Position numbers and translations under genes: made by a program. The notes below the pieces were generated by a model, which was not told where the DNA came from, did no database searches, and worked only from the letters and a program-made list of their open reading frames with translations. From Lactarius indigo (Eukaryota; Basidiomycota; Agaricomycetes; Russulales; Russulaceae), in assembly GCA_025766275.1 (NCBI GenBank), contig JAFKAC010000046.1, positions 372,001-436,000 of the forward strand: DNA of 64,000 nucleotides, written 5' to 3'. Below are positions 21,901-31,110 of the stretch, one piece after another (position 1 is the first letter of the stretch; every line of letters starts with the position of its first letter).

Positions 21901-22574
21901 ACCATCTCTTCGAAAGTTTTCTTAGGTTTGGAGGTTATCGCTTTCTCGGCAATCTGCTGAGAATATGTGAAACCAGCCAAACAGAAAACTTCATCAGAAA
22001 CTGTGTCCAACACTTTCTCCGCAAGGAGACGGCGGCGTTCCATACGGTTTGCCATAATGCGCGTCACCTCTATCTCTATCTCCGGTGCGGCTATTTCAGC
22101 GCTGGAGTTGAGACGCATAGTGCCTTCCTGCCAATCTATGTGTGGATTCCGATGTCTAAGCCAGGGCAGTCCCAATATAACTCGTTCTGGGCCTAGTGAA
22201 GTGACCATAAAGTCGAACTTTTCTGCACTAGGACCGACTTTAAGAACGAGTGTTACTTTGTGGGTAATACTGCCGGCTTCATTGAGCGTCCCATCTATAT
22301 TATATAGGGTGATGGGATGCTCCAACGGAACCTGCAACATTTTGTGGCGGTCAGCGTACTTTTTGTCCAGGAACAACGAGGTTGCTCCGGAGTCTACCAT
22401 GGCTGCTACTTTTACAGTACGATGACGTCCTTGTAATTCAACAGAAATATGAAAATGAGATCTGCTATCTTTTGTTTCGGGAATAATACATGAAGAAAGC
22501 GCTGCATCAGAAGTCATCACTTGCGGTGCTGCTACAAATTGTGGAGCAATCGGAACACTAATACTATTGTTCAT
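18903..22574 (-). CDS. pol: Gypsy-2 Pol polyprotein with chromodomain
   Basis: 1223 aa from the first ATG, but the frame stays open upstream of 22574 into the end of gag, where pol lies in the -1 frame. The aspartic protease has DSGATSLF at residue 61 and RT has YMDDILIYS near residue 414. RNase H ends with the ADALSR motif. The integrase has an HPGKNGT...CDRC zinc-binding region and a DDE core, including the second-Asp motif SDRGPQF and the Glu in NGQVERK. A C-terminal chromodomain (YLVRWKGYGEGEDTWEP, about 1150-1166) is present. All catalytic motifs are present, so the enzyme set looks functional. The TAA stop overlaps the polypurine tract (18904-18894). Confidence 0.95.
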   Translation of the reverse strand: MNNSISVPIAPQFVAAPQVMTSDAALSSCIIPETKDSRSHFHISVELQGRHRTVKVAAMVDSGATSLFLDKKYADRHKMLQVPLEHPITLYNIDGTLNEAGSITHKVTLVLKVGPSAEKFDFMVTSLGPERVILGLPWLRHRNPHIDWQEGTMRLNSSAEIAAPEIEIEVTRIMANRMERRRLLAEKVLDTVSDEVFCLAGFTYSQQIAEKAITSKPKKTFEEMVPEHYRDFAKVFSEEESQRLPEHQPWDHAIDLEPDAVKHWKVKMYPMSPSEQVELDKFLDEHIGKGYLVPSKSPMASPVFFIKKKDGKLCLVQDYRRLNKITIKNRYPLPLAADIINRLKGAQYFTKFDVRWGYHNIRIKEGDEWKGAIVTNRGLYEPKVMYFSMTNSPATFQALMNAVFADLIAQGEVAVYMDDILIYSNNLKHHRKIVREVLTRLEQYDLYLKPEKCDFEKQEMEYLGMIIRPGEVQMDPGKVSAVKEWPTPTTLKEVRAFIGFANFYRRFIKDFAAIARPLHDLTKKDTPWIWQSEQQKAFDLLKERFVQEPILRVYDPNLPTRVEVDASGFATGGILTQKYPDGLWHPIAYRSQSMSKEERNYEIYDREMLGLIRALEDWRHFLEGISFEVITDHKNMEWWATMKDLNRRQARWALFLSRFAFKITYKKGESMQADALSRFSRDQVRDSEDNRQVQVLKPEHFLAAAKAHFIPKIDSLGSRIKLASIKEAEVIEGLKSISKTAPKALTDGVLMWEEEDGFIYHRGKLYVPNDRALRRDVVKSCHDSVTTGHPGKNGTIELVSRYYWWPRMSGFIASYVEGCDRCQRYRKDLHPKATIQPQEVPEGPWQIVGIDLIGPLPMSHGKDMILNIVDHYTKQIHLFPVTSQITADGVASIYFEQVFPLHGIPRKVISDRGPQFAARSMHALYKRLGIDAGLTTAYHPQANGQVERKNQEVEIYLRMFISKRQDDWADLLPTAEFVVNSRLNSATGHTPFELLYGFTPDFTIPAGRPTGIPVLDKRLQHLVSARKDAEAALRLSKRRMQTDVEQRTKPYSFNVRDKVWLQAKQIKIHQQSSKLGPKQLGPFEVTKVISDVDYKLALPPALRIHDVFHVDRLSPYKGNEVNGLTPPPPDPVTVEGEEEYEVDHIRDSKLFGRTLKYLVRWKGYGEGEDTWEPAKNLVHAPDAVKEFHSSNPGAPRKIAALIYASLPWQAHHVDTLANADVDP

Positions 22575-22786
22575 CTCCGAGGCAGATGTAGATGTAGAAT
22601 CAGAACAGGAAGCCGAGACATCACTACTATCAACGTTACAGGCAGAAACAAAGTGGTACGTAGGAATTACAGATTGGCCCGAGTCCGAAACGAGGCGAGA
22701 TCGTAGGCATATCTTACAACTACACGAGGCCGAGTCAACCGTATCTGTTTTACAGGGGGAGTCCGCAGCTATGACTGCCCCTGGAT

Positions 22787-24013
22787 CTAAAAAGCCGCCT
22801 TTAGAGCGTTGATTTGCTCTTGTTGGGCTGTGAGCGCCGCCAGTAACTTTGCCACGTCTGCCTGGGACGTATTGGCTTTGGGCGGTGCGGGATTGCTTGT
22901 TTGGGCGGTGGAAGCTGCCGACTGACTGGAAGAAGGTTGGGAGGGGGTCTCCTCACTACTGGCCGCGGCTTTCGCTTTGGCGGGTTTCCCCATGAATTTG
23001 AGCATGCAGACGGGTGCCCGATGTCCGACTTTTTGACAATGGTGGCACACGTCGCGTTCGTGGTTTCCATCCTTCTTTGAGTGGTCCTTAGAACCACACC
23101 CGTAACACTTGCCTTGCATGTGTTTTTGATAGTCTTGCCTGGTCTTCCCGCTGGATGCGGGCTTGCTCGTGCCGGATCCCTGCTGGCGCGATGCGTCAAC
23201 TTGCATCGCGTCTGGATCGGACGGCTTGCCTGCAGGCAGGATTGACTGGCTAGACGAACCGCCCTTCTTCTCCGAGTCCCTCTGTCTCAGTCGCTGATCT
23301 AGCGATTGTGAGACCTGCTTGAGGTCGTCGAAGTCGACATGGGCCTTGTCCGTCAAGGCTAAGGCATCTTTTACACGGTCCGAGAGACCGTCGTAAAAGC
23401 GGGTGCGGAGGTCTGCTTTTGACCATCCAGTCTGTCCAGAGTACTGTTCGAACACGGATCGGTACTCTGCAACCGATCCGCGGCCCTGCTTTGTCTTCTT
23501 CAGCTGCTCCCTCGCTGTCTCAGTAGTGTCGAGGGGCGAGAACCGCCGGTTAAACTCTTTGACGAATTCGTCCCAAGAGCTACCGAACGGAATATTGTTT
23601 GACTGAAGTTGTTCAAGGTAAGGGAGAGCCCATGACTTGGCTTCCCCTTCCATAAGGTTAAGAACCGCCATAATCCAGCGGTCTTCTGCCCGGAAGTACA
23701 TGCCCTGGGCCAGGTCCCAGGTATTCATAGCGTCCTGCTGTGAGCCTGCCCAATTATGGAAGGCTGCAAGGAAGTGACAGGCATCTGTAGAGTTGCCTTT
23801 CCCATCCCATGCTTTGGGACGGGCCACTACTTCCTTGTGTTTGGCACTGGGCTTGGCCGCGGTTGCTGAAACCTGTGCGGTCAAGTCCGTGACCTTTTGT
23901 GTAAGAATGCCGACTACTTGGCCTAAGTTGCTTATTAGGCGCAAGCAGTCGTTGAGAGTTGGGGGCGGAGCAGGAGCTGTAGGTGTGGGTGGAGCGGCGG
24001 CGGCAGCGGACAT
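22787..24013 (-). CDS. gag: Gypsy-2 Gag
   Basis: 408 aa from the first ATG. After an Ala/Pro-rich start there is a short coiled-coil segment, then a retrotransposon Gag capsid domain with the FxxxFxxRF-type segment FVKEFNRRFSPLD. A basic, Cys/His-rich nucleocapsid with CHHCQKVGHRAPVC and a second, atypical Cys cluster (CYGCGSKDH) follows. The frame stays open upstream of 24013 to about 24,275 without another ATG, encoding a charged helical stretch. The true N-terminus may therefore lie further upstream and be joined by a frameshift or intron. The stop TAG follows a run of five T at the pol overlap. Confidence 0.9.
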   Translation of the reverse strand: MSAAAAAPPTPTAPAPPPTLNDCLRLISNLGQVVGILTQKVTDLTAQVSATAAKPSAKHKEVVARPKAWDGKGNSTDACHFLAAFHNWAGSQQDAMNTWDLAQGMYFRAEDRWIMAVLNLMEGEAKSWALPYLEQLQSNNIPFGSSWDEFVKEFNRRFSPLDTTETAREQLKKTKQGRGSVAEYRSVFEQYSGQTGWSKADLRTRFYDGLSDRVKDALALTDKAHVDFDDLKQVSQSLDQRLRQRDSEKKGGSSSQSILPAGKPSDPDAMQVDASRQQGSGTSKPASSGKTRQDYQKHMQGKCYGCGSKDHSKKDGNHERDVCHHCQKVGHRAPVCMLKFMGKPAKAKAAASSEETPSQPSSSQSAASTAQTSNPAPPKANTSQADVAKLLAALTAQQEQINALKAAF

Positions 24014-24224
24014 CTTATCTAACTCGTCTTGTCTCTTTCGTTCCTCGTACTTTTTAATCGACTCCCGTCTGTCTTCGATGAGGCGAAGCTGTTCGTCTTC
24101 GTCGAAGTCGTCCCAGTTGTCAAAGTTCTTGATCCACTCTTTTTCTTCTTTAGAGAGGATCGTTCTGTACTTGGATGTTACTCCTGTGGGATACTGAGCT
24201 TGTGCCTGAGCTGCTCTCTGTTTC

Positions 24225-24815
24225 CCTTTGGGAGCTATCGTGGGAGTGGACGGATGGGGGAGGAGAAAGTTCGGGGATTAGTGCTGCTGCGAAGGCGATC
24301 AGCTGAGGGACGGTGAAAGGGGTGCCGGCAACAAGGCCGAATGCTCCGTGAAGTTCTAGGAGGGCGAATCGAAAATCTCTGTCGTAATAGATGGCGCGGA
24401 CGTATGCTTCCGCGTCGTTCTGGGGTTCGCCTTCTAGAGAAAACCTGTAGTGAACTTCTTCACCAGCAAAAACTTCTTGCTGATAAACTACAGGGGGTTC
24501 TTGGGGGTCGTCAACGAGTGTCTCGTTGGAGGAGGAATGCGCCGAGTGGTAAGAGTGCTCCGAAGCTGCTGTGGGAGTAGGAGATGCAAAACGGGGTGAA
24601 GGGATTGGATCGGTGGACGATCGATCTGCTCCCTGAACGTGTAGCGATGCCGAAGCAGAGGCTAAATTGGGAGTGAAATAAGAACGTGGGGGTGACGGGG
24701 GCGCTGGGACAGGGAGAACGGTTTCCTGTCTCCTCCGGAAGATACGTTGAAGACGTTGACGAACGTTCGCAAATATGCGAGGCAGTTTGGAAAGTGAAAG
24801 GTGGTATAATATGAC
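24225..24815 (-). other. Gypsy-2 upstream open frame, probable N-terminal Gag part
   Basis: On the minus strand a frame of roughly 190-200 codons is open from about 24,815 without an ATG. It contains a Pro/Ser-rich part followed by a compact region with YRFSLEGEP and FRFALLELHGAFG. It ends just where the upstream extension of gag begins in another frame. A one-base shift or a short intron near 24,250 would join them. I do not recognise the domain. Confidence 0.4.
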
Positions 24816-24819
24816 GACG

Positions 24820-25347
24820 TGTTACGACGACCGCGAAACGCTAAGTCGAAGGTGATTGGAGAGTCCGATCAAGCAAGACCAATACACAGTGATGTTTCAC
24901 ACTGCGCGAGGCTGCGGCGATAACGGAACACTCAGGAATGGGGTAAGGAAATGTGTAGAGCCACAAGGCTGTCTGCCTCAGTCTTCTCGACCTGTTGGCT
25001 GCCTCTCACGCCGAAGCGCTCTCAAACTTTTCTGTTTACTTCGTGTACAGCTGTCGCAGGCTAGGCCTGGCAGGCTTCTCTTCCACTTGCAGCTTATCTG
25101 GCGTGGTGACCAGTTCTGCAAGCAGTACCCAGGAACTTTACTGATGACCAGATAAAGTCCTATAGGCAAGCACAATCTATGCCGATTTTACGGACACTAG
25201 AGTTGTACCAAGATAGCGCAGATTCTGCGTACGAAGGTCCACAGGCAAAGAGTGAGGTGGATAACACAAGGGACTTGTGGTCGTCAACCACCTAGAAGGA
25301 TAAAAGGAAAACGCCGGTAAACAAGAGTGAAGAGGCGTGTGAAAAGG
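24820..25347. other. Gypsy-2 5' untranslated region, no gene
   Basis: Between the primer-binding site and the first open frame of Gypsy-2 about 500 bp carry no convincing gene. Short frames on either strand have no recognisable domain. Confidence 0.5.
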
Positions 25348-25357
25348 AACTTGTCCT
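25348..25357 (-). promoter_or_regulatory. Gypsy-2 primer-binding site, self-priming
   Basis: On the element's strand AGGACAAGTT lies two bases after the 5' LTR. It is the exact reverse complement of AACTTGTCCT, found twice in the LTR (25633-25624 and 25565-25556, minus strand). The copy at 25633 starts about 28-35 nt downstream of TATATAAA (25668-25661), where the RNA should begin. The two-base spacer before the site is the same as in Gypsy-1. Confidence 0.72.
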
Positions 25358-25359
25358 AA

Positions 25360-26120
25360 TGTAGCGGTATGACTTATCGCGACAACTAGACCAAGAAAAG
25401 GGTAAGTGAACTGAACTGGTGTACACCCAAGCCTAGCACGGAGACAAGTCACGTGCCGAACGTACAGTCACTGCGGAGATTATGCACGCGTGAGGACTTT
25501 ATACAAGTCCAAAGGCAAGGTGATCACGCAGTGGCACGCTGAGTGGAGAACCAAGAGGACAAGTTAACATTGGAGAAGAGTAAGGGAAGTACAAGGGAAT
25601 ACGTACCTGAGTGGAGAACCAAGAGGACAAGTTGGTTCCACTCAGGACGTTACATGAGGGTTTATATACTATGCTGCGGCTGAGTTCGAATTACTACGGA
25701 ACCTTGTTACTAAAGGTACATGTAATAGTAATGAGTCAGACGCTGACGCGTCGTGTCTAATAATAGCGTTATCTATTGTGCTGACTGATGCATAGTCATC
25801 AACGCTGACAGAACGGTGACGTGTCCTTATCTTTATGAGTCATAACCCTATAACAACGTAGTCTAGAACTATCTAGAATGTTCCCTGCTTATCGTCCAAT
25901 GAGAAACTATAGTGCTTAATGAGGTAACATCCAATGAGGAAGTTACTGTCCCAGGGTCACGTGCTTGTAGGTGCACATGTTGGCATCATGTGACTAACCA
26001 TCTTATCATATCTAATGATAAGGACTTGGATGTTTGAGCGCAACGTTGGAGTCTCGTATCTCCACCAAATAAATCCGTAAAAATACAGAAAAATAAGGTG
26101 AAAATAGAGCGTCCGTGACA
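25360..26120 (-). repeat. Gypsy-2 5' LTR (761 bp)
   Basis: It differs from 18130-18890 at two positions (C/T near 25454 and T/C near 25677). It contains TATATAAA at 25668-25661 on the minus strand. Confidence 0.95.
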
Positions 26121-29100
26121 TCCAGGAGTTGTCGCAGGAAAATGGCTTCGTGAGCAGCGTTGTGTAGAGCCATGTATTCAGCGTAGCAAGAGGAGTCGGC
26201 GACAGTCGCTTGTTTCCGCGAAGACCAGGAGACCATTCCCGCGCCTAAGGTAAAGCAATAACCTCCCACGGAGCGGCTGGTGTCCACGCAGTTAGCGTAG
26301 TCAGAATCGGAGTACCCCGAGAGATTTAAGGAATTTCGCCCGCCGAGTGTAAGTGTGTGGAGTCGCGTGCTTTTCAGGTAGCGCAGGACCCGGACAGCGG
26401 CGGTCCAGTGCTCGGGTCGATAGCAGTCCATGAAGGACGCTAAGCGTCCCATGGCATAGGCTATGTCCGGTCTAGTAGCGACAGCAAGGTACATTAAGCT
26501 TCCCACCAGCGCGCGGTAAGGAGTCCGCTCCATCCATTCTGAGATGTCAGGGGGTGTAGGCAAGCTTTTGTCCGGTCTACGCAGTTGGAGCCCAGCTACC
26601 ATTGGAGTGTCGACAGAATGCGCGTCGGTTTGGTTGTACTGTTCTACCAGGCGATCTATTTTGGCGGTCTGAGAAAGGCAGAGCAGGCGGTTCGGGCGAT
26701 CTCGAGTGATGGCAATTCCAAGGGCGAACTTCACTGGTCCGAGATCGGATATGTCCCATTGAGCTCTAAGTTGCTCTTTGAACCAGAGGTTTTCGCTTGG
26801 GGAAGAGGCAGCCGAAATGATGTCGTCGACGTGAAGGGCAAAGATGATGGTACCGGAATTACTTTGTCGACGATACACGCACCATTCGCACGCGACCCGC
26901 TCGAACCCCCAGGAAGTCATTGCTCTGTGGAAGGTCTGGTTCCATATCCGACTAGCCTGCTTCATACCGTAGATACTCTTCATCAACTGCATGACCCAGT
27001 CCTCCTTCCCGGGTGCCTCGAAACCTTCTGGTTGTTCCATGAACATGGTTTCGTCGTCAGGCAGAACCCCGTGGAGGAAAGCGGTTTTGATGTCGAATTG
27101 CTGTAGGTCCCAGTCGTGTGTCGCGGCAATATGCATGATTGTGCGGAATGATTCCAGGCGGACCGTGGGCGCAGTGGTTTTGTCATAGTCGATACCCCAG
27201 CGCTGCGCATATCCCTTCGCCACGTAACGGACTTTGTAGCGTACTACCTTGCCTGTATCGTCCCGCTTTCGCTTGCACACGAGTTTCCCCTTCAGGGGAC
27301 GATGGCCATGGGGCACCTGTTTGCGAGGTACGAGGACGAAGACCTTCAGGTCTTCAAGGCTCTTCAGCTCGTCCCGACCCCCGGCGATCCAGAATTCTCG
27401 CTCGGGTGAGGCGAGCGCTTGGGCCCATGTTGGCTCATCGTCGCCTTCCAGGACGGGCTCTAACGACCCATCGCTTAAGGACGCGAGGGCCTCATCAACT
27501 GTTAGGGCGATATCCTCGAAATGTAGGTCAGCGTGGAATAGATCATGGGTATCTCGTACGTCGGAGTACTCTGTGATGATGGCTAGCGCATGGTCATGTG
27601 GGGCACGTGTTCTCTCCTCCTGGCGGCGAGCCGCGGACTGGCGCACCTCAGAGATTGCGGTGGCCAGGCGGTGACCGTGGTGTAGGCCGTCATTCGTGGT
27701 AGCGCGAGCTGAAGGCACAGGAATCCTTGAAGTACGACGCAAAGGGGGTGGATGTGAGGGGGGGGAAGGCGGGGGGGGGGTCAAGGGGGAAGGGGGTGTC
27801 ATTGGTCGGTTTTGATGGGGAGGGGACGTTACGCTTGTCGTATTGATGTTGTTTGCGGTTGTTGGATTGCCATTGACGTTGTTTGATGTTGCGGACGTGA
27901 CGTTATTTGAGTTGACGTTGTTCTGTTTGTGTGTAGTATCGTAAGGGGATGAGTAATCAGGGTAAGGGTTATCTACTGGGAATGAGGAGAAGGGGGAGTC
28001 ATTACGTTCAGTAAGGGGTTCGTTCGGAACAGGACCGGAGTAGTCCCAAGAAGGGGAAGGAAGCATAGGTAAGGCGCCGAGTATCGTGCCAGGTAATAGG
28101 GGGGAAGGTACACTATCGAGATGTTCAGTAAAGGAGACGTGATAGGAATTGAAGATGCGAGAGGAAGACGGATCCCAAAGGCGGTATGCCTTGGCGTGGG
28201 GTGCGTATCCAATGAGGACGCAAGGAGTGGACCGTTGGTAAATTTTGGGCATCGCCGGTGTATGCAAAGCGAAGGCGCGGCACCCGATCTCCTTCAGGTG
28301 TGACAAGGAAGGCTTCTTGCCAAACCAGAGCTCGTAAGGGGTTTTGCCGTCGTTGGCCGTGGCGGCCGTGAGCGTGGTGAGGTATGCTGCGGTAGCGCAG
28401 AATTCGTCCCAAAGAAACGCAGGTGCGTTGCAGGCCAGGCGCATGGCTCGCGCCTTTCCTAGCAGTGTTCTGTGAAGGCGTTCCGCCCTTCCATTATGCG
28501 CAGACGTATAGGGGGCGGTTCGTTGATGGTCGATGCCCTCTGCATTGCACCAGTTGCGCACGTTTTCGGAAACGAGTTCGCCATTGTCAGAGACGAGGAT
28601 CCGGAGCTTCTCGCCGGTCTGAACAGTGACTGCCTTGTGCCAAATTTGGATTGCTTCGCAAGCATCGGACTTTGAGCGCAGGGGAATGCTCCACACATAA
28701 CCGGAAAAGTCATCGATTACGTTCATAGAGTAAAGCTTTCCATTCCGCGAAGCCACAGCCATTGGTCCGCACAAATCCACATACACTCTTCCGAGTCTCG
28801 TCCCGGCCTTACTCCCTTCACGCGCCTTCGGAATCGACGAGCGCGTCTGTTTCCCGAGTGTGCAGTGATCACATTTGGGAGGGAGCGAGGAGAGGTCTAT
28901 GGGCATACCTTCGGACACCTTGTTTTTCGCCATCTCCACAATCGTTCGAGCGTTGCAGTGCCCGAGGCGGCGGTGCCAAGTTTCGATGTCCGGCACCTTG
29001 GTGTATAGGGCGGCTGGTGGGTCCGGTGCTTTCCTGTGCTGCACGGAGGGCGTCTGCATTGTCAAGATATACAGGCGCTTGCTGGCGGACAGCGTGCCGC

Positions 29101-29773
29101 GCACAAGGACTGTGTTGCTCTTATTAGTCACCCAGCAGCACGAGGAATTGAAGTGAGTTGTATAATCTCTGCTCGTGTTCAGAGCGAGGATGGAGATCAG
29201 CCTCACGGAGGAAGCCGGTATGTAGAGCGCATTTGTGAGCTTCAGCTTGTGCCCCCCGGCGATGCACAGTTCGATGTCGCCAACTCCTGTAGCGTACACC
29301 GCAGACCCTCCCAATCCCTTGACCGGATGTTGTGGGATGGCCCTCAAAGTTTTGAAGTCCAAAGCTTCCGGGGAGATGTGGCAGGTGGCGCCGGTGTCGA
29401 GGATGAAGGGCAGGTCCGAACGCGACATTGTGCAGCGACCAGCCATGTATGCTGACGGCGATGCTTGCGGGGGGTTGTAGTTGGCAGCGCGCTCATACCA
29501 GTTGACAGAGGCGCGTGCGTCGTCCGTAGTGGCAAGCATGGCGAGGTACTCCTCCTCGTCATAAGCCTGCAAAGGGATATTCCCGTTGCCTGGTACGACT
29601 GCTAGCGCAGTATTCGTGGCGGGGGTGACCGGCGGCGGCGGGGCAGTGACGGGGGAGGTGTCCGGGACCATCAGGTACCGCTTCCCGTTGATGGTGAAAG
29701 AAGTCGCGTTCGCAGGTGTGTTTGCTGACGCCGCAGCCGCCGACGCGGGTGCTTGTGCGACGTTGGCGGTCTG
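26121..29773 (-). pseudogene. pol: Copia Pol (protease, integrase, RT, RNase H), interrupted by Gypsy-2
   Basis: The frame runs from just after the gag TGA (29774-29776) to the Gypsy-2 insertion; the first ATG is at 29671. From that Met the aspartic protease motif DTGATCH is at about residue 92. A GAG-pre-integrase segment (WHRRLGH, then CDHCTLGK) and a DDE integrase follow. Next come a long proline/asparagine-rich linker containing a G-homopolymer tract on the plus strand (27770-27780), and a Copia-type RT with FDIKTAFLHG and HVDD. RNase H starts (SGYSDSDYANC) but is cut after RQLLD; its end is at 18129-17839. Without Gypsy-2 the frame is continuous. Gag and Pol share one frame, as in typical Copia elements. 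Confidence 0.92.
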
Positions 29774-30733
29774 TCAGTTGGCGTTGCGGTTACCGCGGGT
29801 TTTCCCGGCAGCAGCCTTCTGGGCGGCGTGCGCTTCTTCGATTGTTTTACCGGCCATGTTTCCCCCGGGCGCGATGCAGAATTCGACTCGGTGGTTGGTA
29901 CGCTTGCAGTTAGCGCATATCGGCTTCGTTGGCTTTGCGACGGCGGCTAGCGCTGTACTGGCAGAAGAGGTGGAGACCCCTTTCCTTTCACGATGTAGAA
30001 GGAGTTGCTCCTCCCTACGGACACAGTTTTTGATATCCGTAGATGTGATGGTGGGGCTCGACTCAAGTAGTTCGTTGATGGTGGATTGAAGTTGTGGGTT
30101 GGACTTGAGAGCATTGATGATGAAGATTATTTTGAGTTTGTCGTCGTCCAATTTTCCCATTTTCACGAACCTATCGTGCAAGCGGTCGATGGCCTCCAGC
30201 GTGCCGCTCAGGTTCAACGGGGAGTCGAAGTTGAAGCGAATGTCGAGGGCTTCCCGTATGATGTGGACTTGTGCGTGCATGCCGAGGAACTCGTGCATCT
30301 TGTGCAAGGCTTCGTAGACGTCATGCGCTACCGTGAGGTGACTAGCGATGTCGTACTCGGCATTGGCGACGTGCTCGAGGATGAACCCGCGAAGGGCACA
30401 GTCGCTGACCTTCCAGTTGATGGCCGCCCTGGGGTGGAGTACCGGATCGGGGCAAGGGAAAGAACCATTGAGATAACCGGAGAAAAGACGCTGATCAGCA
30501 ACAAGTACCAATCGGCGATTCCATTCGCGCCAATTGGATTGCAGGCGATCGAGGATCAAGTCTTTCGGCCAGGCCGAGTCGGCAATGAATGCCTGTGGGC
30601 TGACGAAGACGTCATCGGCGGGGCCACCCGAGGATGCGCCCCCAGAGGTCCCCCCAGAAGTGTTTGCTGGGGCTCCTCCAGAGCCCACCGCGCCTGTCGT
30701 CCCAGAGGCAGAGCCGGGGTTTGCAGGTGACAT
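29774..30733 (-). CDS. gag: Copia Gag, separated from Pol by a single in-frame TGA
   Basis: 319 aa. A Gly/Ala/Ser-rich start is followed by a Copia-type Gag core (UBN2/retrotran_gag-like) from about residue 45 and a CCHC-like element CANCKRTNHRVEFC near the C-terminus. The stop TGA at 29776-29774 is followed in the same frame by codons that lead into Pol. The most economical reading is a nonsense change in an ancestral gag-pol frame. Read-through or regulated termination cannot be excluded. Confidence 0.88.
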   Translation of the reverse strand: MSPANPGSASGTTGAVGSGGAPANTSGGTSGGASSGGPADDVFVSPQAFIADSAWPKDLILDRLQSNWREWNRRLVLVADQRLFSGYLNGSFPCPDPVLHPRAAINWKVSDCALRGFILEHVANAEYDIASHLTVAHDVYEALHKMHEFLGMHAQVHIIREALDIRFNFDSPLNLSGTLEAIDRLHDRFVKMGKLDDDKLKIIFIINALKSNPQLQSTINELLESSPTITSTDIKNCVRREEQLLLHRERKGVSTSSASTALAAVAKPTKPICANCKRTNHRVEFCIAPGGNMAGKTIEEAHAAQKAAAGKTRGNRNAN

Positions 30734-30847
30734 GATATCAAGTTGTGTGTGAAACGTATAAGAAGTTTAATAGGAGTTAATTGGCCGGAACGCCAGCAAA
30801 GCAATGAGTCGTAGAGTTGAAGCATTGAGGTTGTTCCAGGCAATTAC

Positions 30848-30859
30848 GGGCCCATAACC
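30848..30859 (-). promoter_or_regulatory. Copia primer-binding site matching the anticodon arm of initiator tRNA-Met
   Basis: Directly next to the 5' LTR the element strand reads GGTTATGGGCCC. Its complement, GGGCCCATAACC, is the anticodon stem-loop of eukaryotic initiator tRNA-Met (CAU anticodon in the middle). Drosophila copia is known to prime with a 5' half of that tRNA, cleaved in the anticodon loop; the same type of priming is inferred here. Confidence 0.65.
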
Positions 30860-31105
30860 TGTAAGAACTAGAACGGTCCCTCAGTCGCGGTAGGATGGAA
30901 ACGACTGTATTTATTATACCTAGAACGGTCCTTATCGTAAAGTTAGTCCAAGCGGTAAACTAGTCGATGAGTAAAGTACGTACCCTCAGTCGCAGTAGGA
31001 TGGAAACGACTGAGGGAATACTGTTCAGACACCGACGCGTATATACGACGTATCACGTGGCCCCGCCACTGTGTGGCGTGACCTAACGATTACTTCATCT
31101 CAACA
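30860..31105 (-). repeat. Copia 5' LTR (246 bp)
   Basis: The same length as 9655-9900 with two substitutions. It is followed by the target duplication GACCA at 31106-31110. Confidence 0.93.
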
Positions 31106-31110
31106 GACCA

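Larger units (their letters stand above)
18130..26120 (-). mobile_element. Gypsy-2: chromodomain Ty3/Gypsy retrotransposon
   Basis: A 7,991-bp element with 761-bp LTRs at 18130-18890 (3' LTR) and 25360-26120 (5' LTR), differing at only two positions. The perfect target duplication is TCCAG (18125-18129 and 26121-26125). It is inserted in the Copia RNase H coding region. It carries gag and an intact pol ending in a chromodomain. It belongs to a different family from Gypsy-1: the LTR sequence is unrelated, the Gag has a different layout, and there is no long C-terminal Pol extension. It shares the self-priming arrangement. Confidence 0.96.
9655..31105 (-). mobile_element. Ty1/Copia LTR retrotransposon, full length but split by two nested Gypsy insertions
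   Basis: Matching 246-bp LTRs occur at 9655-9900 (3' LTR) and 30860-31105 (5' LTR), flanked by the 5-bp duplication GACCA (9650-9654 and 31106-31110). Gag and Pol read on the minus strand in Copia order: protease, integrase, RT, RNase H. Without the two Gypsy inserts and their target duplications the element is about 5.66 kb, a normal Copia size. The LTRs differ at two positions (G/A in the second internal repeat, T/C in the atata tract), so the insertion is recent. It landed in the decayed spacer between NLR-A and NLR-B. Confidence 0.95.

Noticed and set aside
22801..23199. Second minus-strand frame overlapping Gypsy-2 gag
   Set aside because: Very basic and Pro-rich shadow of the nucleocapsid region in the third frame; gag has the zinc knuckles.
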